Positions 46,399 through 55,085 are shown, counted from the first letter of the stretch. The stretch is 64,000 nt of DNA from an uncultured Acidobacteriaceae bacterium (GCA_903904755.1 CAIVDV010000024.1:29347-93346), one strand, 5' to 3'. Notes: generated by a model not told the origin, from the letters alone. Numbers and translations: made by a program.

Positions 46399-49300
46399 AT
46401 GGCCGAGTTTACCCACCTCCATCTCCATACTGACTACTCGCTCCTTGACGGCGCATGCGACGTGGACAAGCTTGTCGAGCGGGTCGCCTCCATCGGGCAA
46501 AAGTCGGTGGCCATGACCGACCACGGCAACATCTACGGCGCCGTCCACTTCTTTGACGCGGCCAAGAAAAAGGGCGTCAAGCCCATCCTCGGCTGCGAAC
46601 TCTACATCTGCAAAAACGAAGACCACCGAGCCGAGGGTTCTGGCGACAAGTACAACCACCTGCTCGTCCTTGCCCAGGACGAAGAGGGCTACCGCAACCT
46701 GATCCGCATCACCTCTGAGGCTTCCGTTCACGGCTTTTACAAGAAGCCACGCGTCTCCAAGGCATTCCTCGCCCAGCACGCCAAGGGTCTTATTGGCTTT
46801 TCCGGCTGCCTTTCCGGCGAACTCTGCGAAAAGCTGCTCGCCAAGGACTACGAGGCCGCCCGCGCCTCCGCTCTTCAGTATCAGGACATCTTCGGCCGCG
46901 GCAACTTCTTCCTGGAAATTCAGGACCAGGGTCTGGAAGACGAAAAGCGCATCCACGCCGACCTCTTCCGCCTTGAGCGCGAGCTGGAAATCCCCCTGGT
47001 TGCCACCAACGACTCCCACTACCTCTGCGAAGACGACCACAACGCCCACGACGTCATGCTCTGCGTCCAGACCGGTGCCAAAGTCCAGGAGGTCAACCGT
47101 TTCCGTTTCGATGCGGATCAGTTCTTCGTAAAATCCGGCGAGGAAATGTCCCGGCTCTTCCCCGACCGGCTCGACCTGCTGAGCCGCACCCAGGAGATCG
47201 CCGAGCGTTGCAACCTCAAGCTCAACAAGGTCGATAACCCCTTCCCGGAGTTCGCCGTCCCCCCCGGCCACACCATCGACAGCTACTTCGAGGAGATCTG
47301 CCGCGCCGGATTCAAAAAGCGCATCGACACCGCGATCGAGCACCTACGCCAGCGCGGCCAGCTCCGCAGCCAGCTTCACGAGTACCAGGCCCGCCTCGAA
47401 CGCGAAATCGGCATCATCAAGCAGATGAAATACTCCGGCTACTTCCTCATCGTCTGGGACTTTATCAAGTACGCCAAAGATGAGGGTATTCCCGTAGGTC
47501 CCGGGCGCGGCTCCGCCGCCGGCTCACTTGTCGCCTACGTGATGGAAATCACCAACGTCGACCCGCTCCAGAACGCGCTCCTCTTTGAGCGCTTCCTCAA
47601 TCCCGAGCGCGTCTCCATGCCCGATATCGACGTGGACTTCTGCATGAACCGGCGCCAGGAGGTGATTGACTATGTCACGCGGAAATACGGCCGCGAGCAG
47701 GTCGCACAGATCATCACCTTCAACACCATGGCCGCCAAGGCCGCCATCAAAGACTGCGGCCGCGCCATGGACATGCCCTATGGCGACGTTGACCGCATTG
47801 CCAAGCTCATCCCCGCCACCATCGGCATTACCATCGACAAGGCCCTCGAAGATCAGCCGGAACTGCGCAAGGTCTACGACAACGACCCCCAGATCCGCGA
47901 ACTGATTGACACCGCCAAGAAGCTTGAAGGCCTCGTTCGCGGCTCCGGAATCCACGCAGCCGGCGTCGTCATCGCCCCCCGCGCACTTACAGAGCTGGTC
48001 CCCATCGCCAGGGCCAAGGGCGGCGAAATCGTCACCGCCTACGACATGAAGGCCGTGGAAAAAATGGGCCTGCTCAAGATGGACTTCCTGGGGCTCACCA
48101 CGCTGACCGTCATCACCGACTGCCTCCGGCTCCTGCACGAACGTGGCGTCGAACTCGACATCGATACCATCCCCCTCGACGACAAGGCCACCTACGAGAA
48201 GGTCTACCACCGCGCCCTCACCTCCGGCATCTTCCAGTTTGAATCCGGCGGCATGCGCGACGTTCTCCGCCGCTACCGCCCAGAGACCATTGAAGATCTC
48301 ACTGCGCTCAACGCCCTCTACCGCCCCGGCCCCATCCAGGGCGGCATGATCGACGACTTCATCGAGCGCAAGTGGGGCCGCCGCAAGGTCGAATACCTCC
48401 TCGACGCCACCGAACCGCTCCTGAAGGAAACCCTCGGTGTCATCGTTTACCAGGAGCAGGTCATGCAGATTGCCAACGTCGTCGCCAGCTACTCGCTCGG
48501 CGAAGCCGATCTGCTGCGCCGCGCCATGGGTAAAAAAGACCCCAACGAAATGGCAAAGCAGCGCGAGCGGTTCATGAGCGGTGCCGACGCCCTCGGCCAC
48601 CCCGCGGACAAGGCCGGCGAACTCTTTGACCAGATGGAGAAATTCGCAGGCTACGGCTTCAACAAGTCCCACTCCGCCGCGTACGCGCTGCTTGCCTACC
48701 AGACTGCATACCTCAAGACGCACTATCCGGTCGAGTTCATGGCCGCCCTGCTCACCTCGGAAATCTCCAAACCGGAAAACGTAGTCAAGTACATCCAGGA
48801 GTGCAAGGAGATTAATATCTCCGTCGAGCCGCCCGACGTCAACCACTCCGGCGCATACTTCACCCCCACAGGCGAGCACATCCGCTTCGGCCTCACCGCC
48901 ATCAAAAACGTCGGCGGCAACGCCATCGAGTCCATCCTCGCGGCCCGTGGCGCCCTGGAAGCCGAAGGCAAAGCCTTCACTACTTTCTGGGATTTCTGCG
49001 AAAAGGTAGATCTCCGCGTCCTCAACAAGCGCGTGATCGAGTCCCTCATCAAGGCCGGCGCGCTCGACTCCATGGGCACACGCGCCCAGCTGACTGCCGC
49101 CGTAGACAAGGCAATGGAAAACGCCCAGAAGGCGCAGAAAGACGCGGCCCAGGGCCAGCATGGCCTCTTCGGCCTCTTCAACGAAGCTCCCGCAGCCACC
49201 CGTGGCGGCAACGGATCTGACCTACCCACCGTCCCCGACTGGGAAGAAAACCAGCGCCTCGCCGCGGAAAAGGAAGTCCTCGGCTTCTTCGTCTCCGGCC

Positions 49301-49923
49301 ACCCCCTGGACAAGTACGCCGAAAAACTCCGCAACCTTCCCAAGGTCATCGATACCGCCGCCGCGCTCGAAATGAAGCCCCCCGCGCAGCCCAAGTGGGG
49401 ACAGCAGCGCGACCCCGGCGACGAAATCCAGCTCGCCGGCATCCTCGTCGGCATGCGTGCCGCTAAAAGCCGCAAAAACGACAAAATGTACGCCGCCGGC
49501 TTCCTCGAAGACGCCTACGGCAAAATCGAAGTCATCTGCTTTGCCAAGGACTACGAGCGCCTGGCCGACCAACTCAAGACCGAGGCCGCCGTCGTCCTCC
49601 GCGGTACGCTTATCGGCGACGAAGACTCCGCTCCCAAGCTCGCCATCAGCGGCATCCAGTCCCTCGACGAGGTCCAGATCAAGCTCCCCACCGGCATCCG
49701 CCTGCGCCTCAACATGGATATAGTCAGCGAAGAGAGCTTCGTCGCCCTCAAATCCCGCATCGACGGCTTTCCCGGCCCCGGAAAAATCATGATGCATCTG
49801 GAGAAGAAGGGAAGCTGGGCCGTCGTCCTCGAACCCAAAGCCGCCAGCGTCACCGCCGACCGCGCCTGGATTGAATCCGTCGAAGAACTGCTCGGGCGGG
49901 GGTCCGTACAGGTCCTCAGCTAG
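46399..49923 (+). CDS. dnaE: DNA polymerase III alpha subunit
   Basis: 1174 residues, full length. N-terminal PHP domain (FTHLHLHTDYSLLDGA, MTDHGNIYG), C-family polymerase palm with PDIDVDFCMNRR (catalytic aspartates), fingers (GYGFNKSHSAAYALLAYQTA), and an OB domain near the end (IQLAGILVGMRAAKSRKNDK). Replicates the chromosome with DnaN and the clamp loader, none of which is adjacent. ATG 46399 begins the PHP domain; TAAAAT lies 11 nt upstream. The frame stays open a further 150 nt. Confidence 0.97.
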   Translation: MAEFTHLHLHTDYSLLDGACDVDKLVERVASIGQKSVAMTDHGNIYGAVHFFDAAKKKGVKPILGCELYICKNEDHRAEGSGDKYNHLLVLAQDEEGYRNLIRITSEASVHGFYKKPRVSKAFLAQHAKGLIGFSGCLSGELCEKLLAKDYEAARASALQYQDIFGRGNFFLEIQDQGLEDEKRIHADLFRLERELEIPLVATNDSHYLCEDDHNAHDVMLCVQTGAKVQEVNRFRFDADQFFVKSGEEMSRLFPDRLDLLSRTQEIAERCNLKLNKVDNPFPEFAVPPGHTIDSYFEEICRAGFKKRIDTAIEHLRQRGQLRSQLHEYQARLEREIGIIKQMKYSGYFLIVWDFIKYAKDEGIPVGPGRGSAAGSLVAYVMEITNVDPLQNALLFERFLNPERVSMPDIDVDFCMNRRQEVIDYVTRKYGREQVAQIITFNTMAAKAAIKDCGRAMDMPYGDVDRIAKLIPATIGITIDKALEDQPELRKVYDNDPQIRELIDTAKKLEGLVRGSGIHAAGVVIAPRALTELVPIARAKGGEIVTAYDMKAVEKMGLLKMDFLGLTTLTVITDCLRLLHERGVELDIDTIPLDDKATYEKVYHRALTSGIFQFESGGMRDVLRRYRPETIEDLTALNALYRPGPIQGGMIDDFIERKWGRRKVEYLLDATEPLLKETLGVIVYQEQVMQIANVVASYSLGEADLLRRAMGKKDPNEMAKQRERFMSGADALGHPADKAGELFDQMEKFAGYGFNKSHSAAYALLAYQTAYLKTHYPVEFMAALLTSEISKPENVVKYIQECKEINISVEPPDVNHSGAYFTPTGEHIRFGLTAIKNVGGNAIESILAARGALEAEGKAFTTFWDFCEKVDLRVLNKRVIESLIKAGALDSMGTRAQLTAAVDKAMENAQKAQKDAAQGQHGLFGLFNEAPAATRGGNGSDLPTVPDWEENQRLAAEKEVLGFFVSGHPLDKYAEKLRNLPKVIDTAAALEMKPPAQPKWGQQRDPGDEIQLAGILVGMRAAKSRKNDKMYAAGFLEDAYGKIEVICFAKDYERLADQLKTEAAVVLRGTLIGDEDSAPKLAISGIQSLDEVQIKLPTGIRLRLNMDIVSEESFVALKSRIDGFPGPGKIMMHLEKKGSWAVVLEPKAASVTADRAWIESVEELLGRGSVQVLS

Positions 49924-49962
49924 CTTCCTGCCGATTTTGGAAACGGAGGAGCGAAGTGCTCA

Positions 49963-50121
49963 TCAGGGCTTCTCCTCAGGCTTCACAACCGTCTCGGCGG
50001 TCAATGACATGCAAATCAACTCCGAAATCGCCCGGCTCAACGACACACCTCGGCTCGCAGCATATTCTGTTGCTATTCGGCGTGCCGTTGCGGAAAGGGT
50101 TACGGTCACTCGCTTGCTCAT
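49963..50121 (-). CDS. Solitary ribbon-helix-helix (CopG/Arc-like) protein
   Basis: 52 residues. KRVTVTLSATARRIATEYA is the beta strand and first helix of an RHH fold, and VSLSRAISELI the second helix. The tail (TAETVVKPEEKP) is short. Such proteins are dimeric DNA-binding regulators or antitoxins; no toxin partner is present. ATG 50121 follows GACAAT by 6 nt (leaderless type). It lies opposite to dnaE and the aldo/keto reductase, in the 267-nt gap between them. Confidence 0.7.
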   Translation of the reverse strand: MSKRVTVTLSATARRIATEYAASRGVSLSRAISELICMSLTAETVVKPEEKP

Positions 50122-50127
50122 TTCTTG

Positions 50128-50133
50128 ATTGTC
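50128..50133 (-). promoter_or_regulatory. -10-like hexamer 6 nt before the RHH gene
   Basis: GACAAT on the minus strand, six bases before ATG 50121. Confidence 0.3.
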
Positions 50134-50190
50134 GTCAAAGTCCAAGAAATCGACACCAGGAAACTAACTTTCACCTCCCGCGGAGTCCCC

Positions 50191-51189
50191 ATGCAAACCC
50201 GCCCCCTCGGCCCCCTCACGGTCTCTGAAATCGCCTTTGGCACCTGGCTCACTACCGCAGGCGGCATCGAGCGCGACACCGCCATTGCCTGCATTCACTC
50301 CGCCCTGGGGCAGGGAATCAGCCTCTTTGACACCGCCAACCAGTACGGCGCAGGCGAGGCCGAGCGCGTCCTCGGAGAAGCCCTCCGCATCTCCGGCATC
50401 CCTCGCGACCAGTACTTCGTCGTCACCAAGGTCTTCAATCAGGTCGGCGACGAGCCCGGCATGGGACTCTCGGCCGCCCAAATCGCCTACCAGCTCGACC
50501 GCTCCCTCCAGCGCCTCGGCCTCGACTATCTCGACGGCTACCTCTGCCACCGCTACGACCCGGACGTCCCCCTCGAAGAGACCCTCACCGCGCTCGACCG
50601 CGCCGTCCGCTCCGGCAAGGTGCGCGCCATCGGAGTCAGCGAGTGGCCCGTCGAGCAAATCGTTCGCGCCGCCCAGCTTACCGCTGCCAGCGGCCTCACC
50701 CCGCTCACCATCAGCCAACCCCAGTACTCGCTGCTCTGGCGCAAGCCGGAGACCGCCCTGTTCGCCGCCACCGCCTCGCTCGGCCTTGCCAACATGGTCT
50801 ACGCACCGCTCGCCCAGGGTGTTCTGACCGGCAAATACACCCCCGGCCAGCCCCCGCCGGCGGACAGCCGCGCCGCCAGCTCCGCCATGAACGGCTACAT
50901 GGAAACCAAAGGCCGCCGCTTCCGGTCAGACGATCTCCTCGCCGCCGTCGCCAACCTCCGCCCCATCGCAGATGCCCTCGGCCTCTCCATGAGCCAGCTC
51001 GCCCTTGCCTGGGTCCTCCGCCGGTCGGAAGTCTCCAGCGCCATCGTTGGCGCGAGCCGCCCCTCCCAAATCGCCCCCTCCGTCGCCGCCAGCGGCATCA
51101 CCATCCCCGCAGAAATCCTCACGCAAATTGACACCGCCCTCGAAGGTTTCGTGCTTTCCCAGGGGCGGGTGGCACTCCCAGATTTGTGA
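50191..51189 (+). CDS. Aldo/keto reductase
   Basis: 332 residues, TIM-barrel AKR of the potassium-channel-beta-like group. The catalytic tetrad can be placed: Asp and Tyr in LFDTANQYGAGEAE, Lys in FVVTKVFNQ, and His in GYLCHRYDPD. GVSEW and TISQPQYSLLWR follow, and SAIVGASRPSQI binds NADPH. Substrate unknown. ATG 50191 starts the conserved domain; the frame is open 66 nt upstream. This is the last gene in the C-rich part of the + strand. Confidence 0.88.
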   Translation: MQTRPLGPLTVSEIAFGTWLTTAGGIERDTAIACIHSALGQGISLFDTANQYGAGEAERVLGEALRISGIPRDQYFVVTKVFNQVGDEPGMGLSAAQIAYQLDRSLQRLGLDYLDGYLCHRYDPDVPLEETLTALDRAVRSGKVRAIGVSEWPVEQIVRAAQLTAASGLTPLTISQPQYSLLWRKPETALFAATASLGLANMVYAPLAQGVLTGKYTPGQPPPADSRAASSAMNGYMETKGRRFRSDDLLAAVANLRPIADALGLSMSQLALAWVLRRSEVSSAIVGASRPSQIAPSVAASGITIPAEILTQIDTALEGFVLSQGRVALPDL

Positions 51190-51657
51190 GAGGTTGATGG
51201 GAAATGCGGGATGCGTGGGCCACTCGCCAAAACAAGGGACGTTGTCAACCGGATTATCTTTCCATAGGCAAGGAAGCGAAGCGGTAGACGGAACTGACCG
51301 TGTAGCTGGGCTGGCGCTGGCTGGCTTATTCGTCCTTCAGGGTTCGTGGGGTGGAACAACGTCTTGACGATCTGGAGGCACCCGGCATAATTGCTGCCAT
51401 GTCCCAGAAGCGGGAGATGGGCACCCGCATGATGTTCGCTCCATGGATGGCTATCTTCAATCTGCGCTTTTTGGGGAAAGATTCCCTGCGGAGTTGGCCC
51501 GCTTTTTCGCAGCGAATGTGGTTGGCTTTGCTGGGTCTTGAGGTGGCAGGGAATTTGGGGGGCTTGATAGAAATGAAGCGGCCGATGAGGTGCCCTTTCC
51601 ACACAAATTCGCGGCGGGAACATTGGGAGAGTCCACCGGCGGGCTTATGCTCGATAC
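51190..51657. other. Gene-free gap at the strand-composition switch
   Basis: 468 nt. Base composition of the + strand changes from C-rich to G-rich at its left edge. No DnaA-box cluster, long AT-rich stretch, tRNA or inverted repeat was found. Short frames on both strands (51326-51604 -, 51351-51761 +) look spurious. See the findings on origin or breakpoint. Confidence 0.5.
51646..51651 (+). promoter_or_regulatory. -10-like hexamer 6 nt before the WalJ-like gene
   Basis: TATGCT followed by six bases and ATG 51658; leaderless type. Confidence 0.4.
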
Positions 51658-52635
51658 ATGGTTCGGTTTACCTGCCTGGCTTCAGGCTCGAAGGGCAATT
51701 CGTCGGTGCTGACGGGCGGGTCCACGCGGATTCTGGTGGATGCCGGGCTGAGCTGCCGTGAGCTGTTCCGGCGGATGGAGCTGGCGGGGGAAGATCCGCG
51801 AACGCTGGATGCGATTGTGATTACGCATGAGCACAGCGACCACGTGCATGGACTGGCGGTGACGGCGCGGAAGCTGGGAATTCCGGTTTACTTTACGCGG
51901 CAGACGCACAAGGCCTGGGTGGACCAGGTGACGCCGAAGGTGAAGCTGACATACGCGGCGTGGGCAGAGGCGCGGCGGCAGGAGAAGCTGACGGCGGAGG
52001 CTGCGGCGGAGTCGGCTGCGGAAGCGGGGGGGGCAGGAGATGAGGGGCTGGCGGCTGGAGTGCCGGCGATGGCTGAGGAGCCTGAGGAAGAGGGCTGCGA
52101 GCCGGAGAAGACTGCAAAGCGAGCGCCCTCGGATTTGCCGCAGGTGGAGTATTTTGCGGCCGGGGAGAGTTTCACGATTGGGGATGTGACGGTGAGCCCG
52201 TTCACGATTCCGCACGATGCGGCGGACCCGGTGGGGTTTGTGTTTTCGGCGGAAGGGGTGCGGGTGGCGGTGGCGACGGACCTGGGATACATGGCGCCGA
52301 ATGTGTCGATGCAACTGAGAGGGTCGGATTTGATTCTGCTGGAGTCGAATCACGATTTGGAGATGCTGCGGGATGGGCCGTATCCGTGGTCGCTGAAGCA
52401 GCGGGTGCTGTCGCGGGTGGGGCATTTGTCGAATGACGGTGCGGCCGAGTACCTGGAGCAGGGGTATGACGGGAAGGCTAGGTGGCTGATTCTTGGGCAT
52501 TTGTCAGAGACGAACAACATGCCGGAGCTGGCGCGGATTGCGGCGGAGCGGGCTCTGGCGAACCATGCACGGCTGTTGGGGAATCGGCTGATGCTGGCTA
52601 ACCAGTATGAGGCCCTGGAGAGCATCTGTTTCTAA
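51658..52635 (+). CDS. MBL-fold metallo-hydrolase, WalJ/YycJ-like
   Basis: 325 residues. FTCLASGSKGNSSVL and ILVDAGLSCRELFRRM are typical of the YycJ/WalJ group. THEHSDHVHG is the HxHxDH metal site; IPHDAADPVGFVF, DLGYM, ESNHD and LGHLSETNN give the remaining ligands. WalJ is thought to act as a 5'-exonuclease in DNA repair. An insert of about 60 residues rich in Ala and Glu (about 105-165) interrupts the usual spacing. It is the first + strand gene with G-ending codons. Confidence 0.88.
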   Translation: MVRFTCLASGSKGNSSVLTGGSTRILVDAGLSCRELFRRMELAGEDPRTLDAIVITHEHSDHVHGLAVTARKLGIPVYFTRQTHKAWVDQVTPKVKLTYAAWAEARRQEKLTAEAAAESAAEAGGAGDEGLAAGVPAMAEEPEEEGCEPEKTAKRAPSDLPQVEYFAAGESFTIGDVTVSPFTIPHDAADPVGFVFSAEGVRVAVATDLGYMAPNVSMQLRGSDLILLESNHDLEMLRDGPYPWSLKQRVLSRVGHLSNDGAAEYLEQGYDGKARWLILGHLSETNNMPELARIAAERALANHARLLGNRLMLANQYEALESICF

Positions 52636-52663
52636 AAGTGGTTACTTTTGTGTTAATCCCCGG

Positions 52664-52669
52664 TATAAT
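52664..52669 (+). promoter_or_regulatory. -10 of the zinc-finger protein gene
   Basis: A perfect TATAAT followed by GGGGAG. No good -35 is visible. Confidence 0.5.
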
Positions 52670-52755
52670 GGGGAGATAGAGTGATGCTGTTTTCCGGGCA
52701 TGTACGTGGCTGGAAAGAGTTGAAGCGAATTCGGAGTAAAGCGAGTCTAACGATT

Positions 52756-53217
52756 ATGGCAAGAACTGAATGTTCGGACCGGGTTATCGGGGCCATTCTG
52801 CGTAGCTGGCGTTATGACATCTCCGGAATCACGCCGGAGATGCGAAGAGACTACGAGCAGCACTTTGTGGAGTGCGCACGTTGCCGGAGTCGGCAGAAGT
52901 TTCACCGTTCGCTGGATGTGACCCTCGCTATCCTTACAGTCCTTTCGATGATTTCGTTTCTGTTTGCGCTGGCGGTGTTGCAGCGGGTGAAGGTTCTGGA
53001 GCACGTTGCGTTCAATGTGCTGGGGCTGGATACAGTTTCGATGTATCAGATGCTGGTTTCGGCGGCATTTGCGGGGTTGATTTTCTCGCTGATTGCGTTT
53101 GTGCTGGTGATGATGACGACGCCTGCGCCGGCGTACCTTGGGGGGATGGCCAGGGAGCGGGCGAAGGATTTTGAAGCTCGGTTACCGGATGCGATCAAGA
53201 GTCTGAGGCCGCGGTAA
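52756..53217 (+). CDS. Zinc-finger (HC2-like) two-helix membrane protein
   Basis: 153 residues. HFVECARCRS (His-x3-Cys-x2-Cys) resembles the zinc-binding site of anti-sigma factors. Two membrane helices follow (VTLAILTVLSMISFLFALAV and MLVSAAFAGLIFSLIAFVLV). No ECF sigma gene is adjacent. ATG 52756 is a conservative start at MARTECSDRV; ATG 52684, with GGGGAG 8 nt upstream, would add 24 basic residues. Could be a membrane-bound regulator; unproven. Confidence 0.7.
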   Translation: MARTECSDRVIGAILRSWRYDISGITPEMRRDYEQHFVECARCRSRQKFHRSLDVTLAILTVLSMISFLFALAVLQRVKVLEHVAFNVLGLDTVSMYQMLVSAAFAGLIFSLIAFVLVMMTTPAPAYLGGMARERAKDFEARLPDAIKSLRPR

Positions 53218-53239
53218 AGAAGACGAAAGTGGACAGTAG

Positions 53240-53273
53240 AAAGCCCGCATCGGGATGCCGATGCGGGCTTTTC
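53240..53273. terminator. Strong bidirectional terminator
   Basis: 14-bp perfect stem (53240-53253 with 53258-53271), GATG loop, then TTTT; A-rich at the 5' side. Shared by the convergent genes. Confidence 0.9.
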
Positions 53274-53284
53274 TGCGTGCCGGC

Positions 53285-54217
53285 TTATTGGTTAAGCCAG
53301 GGGATTTCGAGTGCGCCGGTGAGGCTGGAGACTTTGGGGACATTGTGAGATTTGCACCAGCGTGTGAGGCCGTTGGAGAGGCGCTCGACGGCGCAGGGGT
53401 CGGCGTAGCTGGCGGTGCCGACCTGGATGGCAGTGGCGCCGGCGAGGAGGAACTCGACCGCGTCAGAGGGTGTGACGATGCCGCCCATGCCGATGACGGG
53501 GATTTGGACGGCTTTGGCGGTTTCATAGACCATGCGCAGGGCGATAGGTTTGATGGCGGGGCCGGAGAGGCCGGCGGTGATGTTGCGGATAGCGGGCTGG
53601 CGTTTTTCCACATCGATGGCCATGGCCATGAAGGTGTTGACGAGGGAGACGGCATCGGCCCCGGCAAGCTCGGAGATGCGGGCCATTTGGGCGACGCTGG
53701 TGACATTGGGAGAGAGCTTGACGATGAGTGGGCGATTGGAGACGGCGCGGGCGCGGGCTACGAGGTACTCGAGCGCGCCGGGGTCGGCGCCGAAAGCCAT
53801 GCCGCCTTCGTGGACATTGGGGCAACTGACGTTGAGCTCGTAGGCAGCGATGCCGGCGGCGTCGTTGAGGCGCTCGATGACGGCAACGTAGTCTGTGACC
53901 TTGTTGCCAAAGACGTTGGCGATGACTTTTGCCTTTGGGTAGCGGTTGAGTTCGGGGAGCTTTTTGGCGATGAACTCGTCGACGCCGACGTTCTGGAGGC
54001 CGATGGCGTTGAGCATGCCGGAGGCTGTCTGGACGATGCGGGGAGGCTGGTTGCCGGCCATGGGTTGAAGGGAGAGGCCCTTGGTGACGAAGGCCCCGAT
54101 GGCTTCCAGGTTGACGAGCTCTTCAAACTCAATGCCGTAGCCGAAGGTTCCGCTGGCCGCGATGACCGGATTGACGAGATCCAGGCCGGCGAAGCGCACT
54201 GTCATGTCAGGTTTCAC
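53285..54217 (-). CDS. pyrD: Dihydroorotate dehydrogenase, class 1
   Basis: 310 residues. NPVIAASGTFGYG binds FMN, ELNVSCPNVHEGG carries the catalytic cysteine of class-1 enzymes, and PVIGMGGIVTPSDAVEFLLAGA closes the barrel. Size and motifs fit class 1B, which needs the PyrK electron-transfer subunit; pyrK is not in the window. Fourth step of pyrimidine synthesis. GTG 54217 is used; ATG 54205 is also possible. Despite lying on the minus strand, its + strand is G-rich. Confidence 0.93.
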   Translation of the reverse strand: MKPDMTVRFAGLDLVNPVIAASGTFGYGIEFEELVNLEAIGAFVTKGLSLQPMAGNQPPRIVQTASGMLNAIGLQNVGVDEFIAKKLPELNRYPKAKVIANVFGNKVTDYVAVIERLNDAAGIAAYELNVSCPNVHEGGMAFGADPGALEYLVARARAVSNRPLIVKLSPNVTSVAQMARISELAGADAVSLVNTFMAMAIDVEKRQPAIRNITAGLSGPAIKPIALRMVYETAKAVQIPVIGMGGIVTPSDAVEFLLAGATAIQVGTASYADPCAVERLSNGLTRWCKSHNVPKVSSLTGALEIPWLNQ

Positions 54218-54257
54218 GAGGCTTGGCGTCCTTCCTGGCGGAGCTTCCTTATGGAGG

Positions 54258-54263
54258 ATTATA
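54258..54263 (-). promoter_or_regulatory. -10 of pyrD
   Basis: TATAAT on the minus strand, about 40 nt before the start codon. Confidence 0.5.
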
Positions 54264-54289
54264 GCTTCCGGCGGAGGACGGGGGCGGGA

Positions 54290-54910
54290 TCAGCCGTGGA
54301 TGATGGTTTGTATCTCCCGTGGCTTGAGTGGTTTGCATGGCGAACCGGCGGAGACGGTCCAGGCGGGCATGGAGCGGGTGACGAGGGAGCGTGCGCCGAT
54401 GACTGCGCCCTCGCCGATGGTGACACCGGGGGAGATGAGGCAGCCTGCTGCGACCCAGGATTGGGAGCGAATTTCAATGGGAGCGGAGGTGAGGGGGAAG
54501 TGAGGGTGGGTGTAGTCGTGGGTGGCGGTGCAGAGGTAAGCGTACTGGCTGATGACGACGTGACGGCCGATGGTGACGGGGGCGAAGTTGTAGATTTCCG
54601 CGTCGAATCCGATGGCGGAGCGCTCGCCCATGGTGAGGTTCCAGGGGCACCAGACCTTGACGCCGGAGCCGATGTTGCAGGCTGGGCCGATGGAGGCGCC
54701 GAAGAGGCGAAGGAGGGCGATTCGGAGGGGGCTGAGTTGCTTTGGGGTCCAGCGGGCGAAGGGGATTTGGAAGCAGGCCCAGAGGGCGCGGAGGATTTTA
54801 TCCCGGCGGCTGGAACTGGCGGGGACGCGGTAGAGGTCGATTTTGAGGGGGCCTTCCTGGTAGGGAAGGTTGGCATCCTGAGGCCGCGGATTTTCAGCTT
54901 CCTGGGTCAA
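54290..54910 (-). CDS. WcaF-type hexapeptide acetyltransferase
   Basis: 206 residues. After a 70-residue N-terminal part (PFARWTPKQLSPLRIALLRL FG-type stretch) come left-handed beta-helix repeats (IGPACNIGSGVKVWCPWNLT, VTIGRHVVISQYAYL). TATHDYTHPHF holds the active-site His, and WVAAGCLISPGVTIGEGAVI completes the coil. Matches the putative colanic-acid acetyltransferase WcaF family; acetylates a sugar of an exopolysaccharide. TTG 54910 is supported by GGAGG 5-6 nt upstream. No other exopolysaccharide genes are next to it. Confidence 0.85.
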   Translation of the reverse strand: MTQEAENPRPQDANLPYQEGPLKIDLYRVPASSSRRDKILRALWACFQIPFARWTPKQLSPLRIALLRLFGASIGPACNIGSGVKVWCPWNLTMGERSAIGFDAEIYNFAPVTIGRHVVISQYAYLCTATHDYTHPHFPLTSAPIEIRSQSWVAAGCLISPGVTIGEGAVIGARSLVTRSMPAWTVSAGSPCKPLKPREIQTIIHG

Positions 54911-54969
54911 ATCGTCCTCCGAGCGAGTTTCCGGGGCGGTGAGTTTTTCCGTTCCGAGTGCTCACCGTC

Positions 54970-54975
54970 TATAAT
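54970..54975 (+). promoter_or_regulatory. -10 of the uORF-ppiD unit
   Basis: A perfect TATAAT. The transcript should begin near 54982, about 17 nt before the small leader ORF. Confidence 0.5.
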
Positions 54976-54998
54976 CTCAGAGAACCAAGAAATTCCGC

Positions 54999-55085
54999 AT
55001 GGAGAAGTACGCTGACCCGAGGGAAGAAGAGTTATCTGAAAGCCCCCAGGCAGCGCCCATCCTGAAGGTCGTCACCCGCTCATGA
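54999..55085 (+). CDS. 28-residue leader ORF overlapping the foldase start
   Basis: ATG 54999 to TGA 55083-55085 encodes 28 residues (MEKYADPREEELSESP...). Its stop overlaps the next start as ATGA. It starts just after a TATAAT box, so it is likely the first ORF of the mRNA. It may couple translation of the foldase or be a short regulatory peptide. Not proven to be expressed. Confidence 0.45.
   Translation: MEKYADPREEELSESPQAAPILKVVTRS

Noticed and set aside
51326..51604. 92-residue minus-strand frame in the composition-switch gap
   Set aside because: No start context and not protein-like; a gene remnant is possible but not supportable.
51190..51657. Replication terminus as explanation of the skew reversal
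   Set aside because: A terminus would show G-rich to C-rich in the + direction; the order here is opposite.
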